A DNA stretch of 64,000 nt from Dromaius novaehollandiae (Eukaryota > Chordata > Aves > Casuariiformes > Dromaiidae). Position 1 is the stretch's first letter. The number at the start of each line of letters is the position of its first letter. Shown in pieces: positions 61,901 to 64,000 of this stretch. Under the pieces are notes generated by a model that ran no database searches, was not told the DNA's origin, and saw only the letters and a program-made list of their open reading frames with translations. A program made the translations under genes and the position numbers. Location: assembly GCF_036370855.1 (NCBI RefSeq), contig NC_088099.1, positions 146,771,017 through 146,835,016 on the forward strand, read 5' to 3'.

Positions 61901-63336
61901 GGTTGAACTAATTTGTATAAGGACTACAAAGTGGCCTAAAGCAATGAGAAATACCGGTGGAATGCAGTCCTGGTACAGGCCCTCTCTGGCTGGTAGATAG
62001 CTCTCTGGGTTAGTTCTGTCACCTCTGCACCTGCTGGTCTTTGTGCCTAGTGAGACCCTACTGGGCAGGGCCAGCGGAAGGGTGACCTGCAAGATGGTAC
62101 ACAGGCAACGTAACCTCCATGCACAAGCATGGCTTGCCATGAGTACTGTGTTGTGGAAAATCAGCAGCTCTCCGTGAGCTGCCTTCCCTGCTCTGCTCAA
62201 ATGGTCTTCATGTTGAGGTTTCAGTCTCTTCTCATCACAGCCCCTTCTCTAATCCGAACAGGCAAGCCCTTCATGTATGTCCATGCCACTGACCGTGATG
62301 ATCCTTCAACTCCCCATGCACAACTGACTTACAGCATTCTCCACCATTTTCCCAACCCTTATTCGCAAATGCTTTTCCAGATCAATAATGTAACTGGAGC
62401 AATCTCGCCAAGTATGACAGGTATGTAAAACGATCTTATTTGTTTGTCAAAAAGCAAGCACGAATTCCTGGGTGTATACAGGAACATGGAGACAACAGTT
62501 CTGATGTCAAATTCTGAATAAAGGTAGTCTGTGGGACACGCTCTACTGCGACCCTGATTTTGAGCAGTTTGTTCATGTTTCCAACCAAATTCAAGAGAAG
62601 TTAGCAGAGCTGGACATCGGGATCTGAAAGTACAATGATAAGTGATGTAGATTCTCTTGCCCTCTGGAATATGCAGCCAGATCTTAGGGTTAATTCTGTT
62701 CCTTGAAATCAAGAAAACCAAAAACAGTAGAATGAAAAATGTGGAGAAAATGGGGCCAGCCACGTGATCTTACCTAAACTGTGATGATGTAAATAAGCAG
62801 GTTCTTCTGCTGAGCTGAGCAAGTGCTTAAAGAAAAGAATGAGAGATGTTCAATGATGCCTCTGCATGACAAAAGAGACTGCAGCACAGAGATCTCCTGA
62901 GGTTAGCCAGGGCCAGTGGAGTGGCTATGTCCACATGATGCAGTGCTGCATCATTCAAAGAAGCCAGAGAAAACAGCTTGCTGAGATTTGGCACAGAGGT
63001 CCATCTAAGGAGTGAGCCTGGAGCAGATGCAGAAGCAAGGTGCATGTATGAGGCAATGGGTCAGATGAGTCTGTAGGTGAACAGTCTCCACAACCTCTGC
63101 TTCATTTCACTTACGGCTCTTTGTTCTGTTCTCTAGGCTCTTATTACTTAGATCCCCAAAAGCAGGACACCTTCACCCTTGTGGTCACTGTGAAGGACAT
63201 GGCAGGGCTGACAATGAATGCTTTCACCAGTAGTGCTGATGTGATCATCACCGTGAAGGAGAGTCTGTGGAAGGCACCCCCCACCATCCACATCCAAGAG
63301 AACTCCACCCGGGACCACCCTGTCAACATCAGCCAG
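55943..63336 (+). CDS. CDH17: Cadherin-17 (LI-cadherin), 5' part, partial at right edge
   Basis: The visible coding join is 55943-55999, 58781-58879, 59524-59661, 61271-61409, 62262-62420 and 63137-63336: 792 bases and 264 residues with consistent phases. The rest of the protein (about 830 residues in human) lies beyond the window. CDH17 is a seven-repeat cadherin of intestinal epithelium that mediates calcium-dependent adhesion with only a very short cytoplasmic tail. Seen are a signal peptide, and EC1 with PPAVSF, a TGVLYLNGSLDWE strand and the calcium linker DINDNPPEF (about residues 121-129). EC2 starts at VRQNSRPGKPF with ATDRDD (153-158), and the start of EC3 follows after ESLWKAPPTIHI. 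The EC2-EC3 junction lacks a DxNDN linker, as in mammalian CDH17. Glycosylation sequons occur at Asn84, 187, 253 and 261. Odd points are LDWE where human has LDRE, and a short signal-peptide exon of 19 codons. Its position after GEM in the same orientation agrees with human synteny. Confidence 0.94.
56000..58780 (+). other. CDH17 intron after the signal-peptide exon
   Basis: 2781 bases, GTGAGT to CTCTCATAG. Frames inside (for example 58027-58583 on both strands) are unpatterned. I see no repeat or RNA gene I can name. Confidence 0.8.
58781..58879 (+). CDS. CDH17: CDH17 coding exon, start of EC1
   Basis: Flanked by TCTCATAG and CAG|GTAATC. It encodes 33 residues including NLHLTGPLKDMNFSVPEG and ending LIYQ. 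It aligns with human CDH17 GKFSGPLKPMTFSIYEG ending IIFQ. There is no Trp at the second mature position, in line with the seven-domain cadherins rather than classical ones. Confidence 0.92.
58880..59523 (+). other. CDH17 intron
   Basis: 644 bases, GTAATC to CCCACTCTAG. No feature of its own is recognised. Confidence 0.88.
59524..59661 (+). CDS. CDH17: CDH17 coding exon, EC1 core
   Basis: 138 bases in phase 0 at both ends, with donor CAG|GTGAAA. It encodes residues 53-98, from FTAEPPAVSFRATG to LDWETKTKYSLQ, matching human FKANPPAVTFELTG to LDRETRSTHNLQ. The arginine of the cadherin DRE motif is tryptophan here, while the acidic residues that hold calcium are kept. A sequon is present at Asn84. 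Confidence 0.95.
59990..60130 (+). mobile_element. Possible CR1/L3 LINE trace (endonuclease region)
   Basis: The order catcactgaagac, tggtggggtgaa, ggttggaatgtg and tatttaggaaga resembles the CR1 phrase series AT(C/T)ACTGAAACC, TGGTGGGATGAA, GACTGGAATGT and TATTTAGGAAGGAT. The fragment is short and much diverged, and its ends are estimates. Confidence 0.45.
60106..60129. repeat. Perfect 24-bp palindrome
   Basis: TTAGGAAGATTA at 60106-60117 is followed directly by its exact reverse complement at 60118-60129, with no spacer. It overlaps the 3' end of the probable LINE trace in this intron. Confidence 0.92.
61271..61409 (+). CDS. CDH17: CDH17 coding exon, end of EC1 and EC1-EC2 calcium linker
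   Basis: The acceptor AATCAAG ends at 61270 and the donor is CCAG|GTAATT. It encodes residues 99-144 and one base of Gly145. The cadherin calcium linker DINDNPPEF is followed by LKYTGVVRQNSRPG, nearly identical in pattern to human DINDNRPTF and SKYEGSVRQNSRPG. Confidence 0.97.
61410..62261 (+). other. CDH17 intron
   Basis: 852 bases, GTAATT to CCGAACAG. No own feature. A 129-codon minus-strand frame at 61811-62200 is not credible. Confidence 0.9.
62262..62420 (+). CDS. CDH17: CDH17 coding exon, EC2
   Basis: 159 bases with phase 1 at both ends, donor ACAG|GTATGT. It encodes KPFMYVHATDRDD, then LTYSILHHFPNPYSQMLF and QINNVTGAIS. These match human KPFLYVNATDLDD and QINNKTGAIS. The exon end SPSMTG differs from human SLTREG, so the remnant of the DRE-like position is lost in EC2. 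A sequon occurs at Asn187. Confidence 0.95.
62421..63136 (+). other. CDH17 intron
   Basis: 716 bases, GTATGT to TTCTCTAG. Minus-strand frames of up to 134 codons here have no known pattern. Confidence 0.9.
63137..63336 (+). CDS. CDH17: CDH17 coding exon, end of EC2 and start of EC3
   Basis: 200 bases from TCTCTAG to CCAG|GTAGGG, ending in phase 0 after residue 264. It encodes SYYLDPQKQDTFTLVVTVKD, then a variable loop, then VIITVKESLWKAPPTIHIQE and NSTRDHPVNISQ. Human has YNLVISVKDMGG, VDIIVTENIWKAPKPVEM and ENSTDPHPIKITQ. The WKAP junction replaces a calcium linker. Two sequons lie close together at Asn253 and Asn261. Confidence 0.95.
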
Positions 63337-64000
63337 GTAGGGCCTGGAGCTGCAACAGTGATGGCCGGCAGCTCGGCTGTGCTCCCGGTGCGCCTCCTGA
63401 GCGCCACTGAATCATCTTCTCCCAATGAATGGTGAAGATGTGCCCACCGCCTCAACAGCAAGCTCTGCAGAAGCTCTGCCCAGCCTGGATCTGAGTAAAA
63501 AGGGACTTTGGCACCTCTGAATTCTGTTCCATGTGGCATCCTTTGGAAATGATCATTAGTGCAGGTCTCATTAACCCATCTTTAGTACGAAAGTAATGGT
63601 TCGAATGTGACTGAGATACAGCCTAAGTCAATATAAATATCGGACTGACTAGGTGCTGCCTTTCAGGTTAGAGAGGCTTTTAGCATTGTCCACATGTGAG
63701 AAAATGACATGAACACAGGAAACCTTTGGACGATTTTATTACAGTCTAATGACTGGAAGACAAAAAGTGCTTTTCAAGGCTGTTTGGCACAATATGAAAG
63801 ATAAAGGCGAGGACACATCAAATGAATTAGTTTAGCGGTTTAAGCAGAGCTTTACGATGTACTAGCCTGGAGGAAAAGTTCAGGAGGACAGTCGTAGGTG
63901 ATACTTCCTGGGACAGTAAATGTGTGGCCTGATTTCCTCGTCTGAGGACACGCCCTCGTGTAGGTGTCCCAGAGGGAGGAAAGCCACGGGCAGCTTCTGT
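63337..64000 (+). other. CDH17 intron, continues beyond the window
   Basis: Begins GTAGGG. No acceptor followed by the expected continuation of EC3 is found before the window ends, so the gene is cut by the window edge. Confidence 0.85.

Noticed and set aside
61811-62200. 129-codon minus-strand frame inside a CDH17 intron
   Set aside because: No domain, and its position inside a well-defined intron makes it a shadow frame.
62129-62261. Upstream part of the frame that runs into the EC2 exon
   Set aside because: It is intron read-through. Cadherin homology begins exactly after the acceptor at 62261.
62359-62763. 134-codon minus-strand frame with a hydrophobic start
   Set aside because: It overlaps the EC2 exon on the other strand and has no recognisable family. 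The hydrophobic start is not enough.
1-64000. tRNA, rRNA, CRISPR array, prokaryotic operon or intact endogenous retrovirus
   Set aside because: I looked for B-box and cloverleaf patterns, regularly spaced repeats, and reverse-transcriptase or protease motifs of retroviral type. None was found beyond decayed CR1 LINE sequence.

Overview
The window is vertebrate genomic DNA, most likely from a bird (inferred). It has spliced GT-AG genes with long non-coding gaps, about 40 percent GC, and only sparse, old CR1-type LINE relics. There are no Alu, B1 or L1 blocks and no prokaryotic gene density. A crocodilian or turtle is the main alternative. Two protein-coding genes can be read directly, both on the + strand and head to tail. 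They are GEM (complete coding region, four coding exons, 297 codons) and the 5' part of CDH17 (signal peptide, EC1, EC2 and the start of EC3, 264 codons, running off the right edge). GEM followed by CDH17 in the same orientation is also the human chromosome 8q22.1 order, so this is a conserved neighbourhood.

Layout. From 1 to about 23.7 kb is intergenic DNA upstream of GEM. No exon there is supportable. It does hold a CpG-enriched patch (about 1.54-2.07 kb), a relic of a palindromic MITE (6.43-6.50 kb), a run of three inverted repeats with one strong 21-bp hairpin (16.77-16.89 kb), and a diverged duplicated segment (19.6 and 20.4 kb). GEM occupies about 23.7-33.3 kb: a CRE half site and TATA box, a probable non-coding exon 1, coding exons at 25904-26237, 29395-29471, 29971-30175 and 32084-32361, and a 3' UTR ending at clustered AATAAA signals. 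From 33.3 to 55.9 kb is intergenic sequence or CDH17 first-intron sequence with two CR1 fragments and a perfect palindrome. From 55.93 kb onward CDH17 coding exons appear at 55943-55999, 58781-58879, 59524-59661, 61271-61409, 62262-62420 and 63137-63336. All junction phases agree.

The two genes do not form a functional pathway. GEM is a cytosolic RGK-family GTPase that restrains voltage-gated calcium channels and Rho signalling, and is typically an inducible early-response gene. CDH17 is a seven-domain gut cadherin. I found no undescribed multi-gene system. The items most worth checking are the hairpin cluster, the duplicated block upstream of GEM, the altered G3 motif in GEM, and the cryptic signal-peptide exon of CDH17, which is too short to be found by open-frame scanning.
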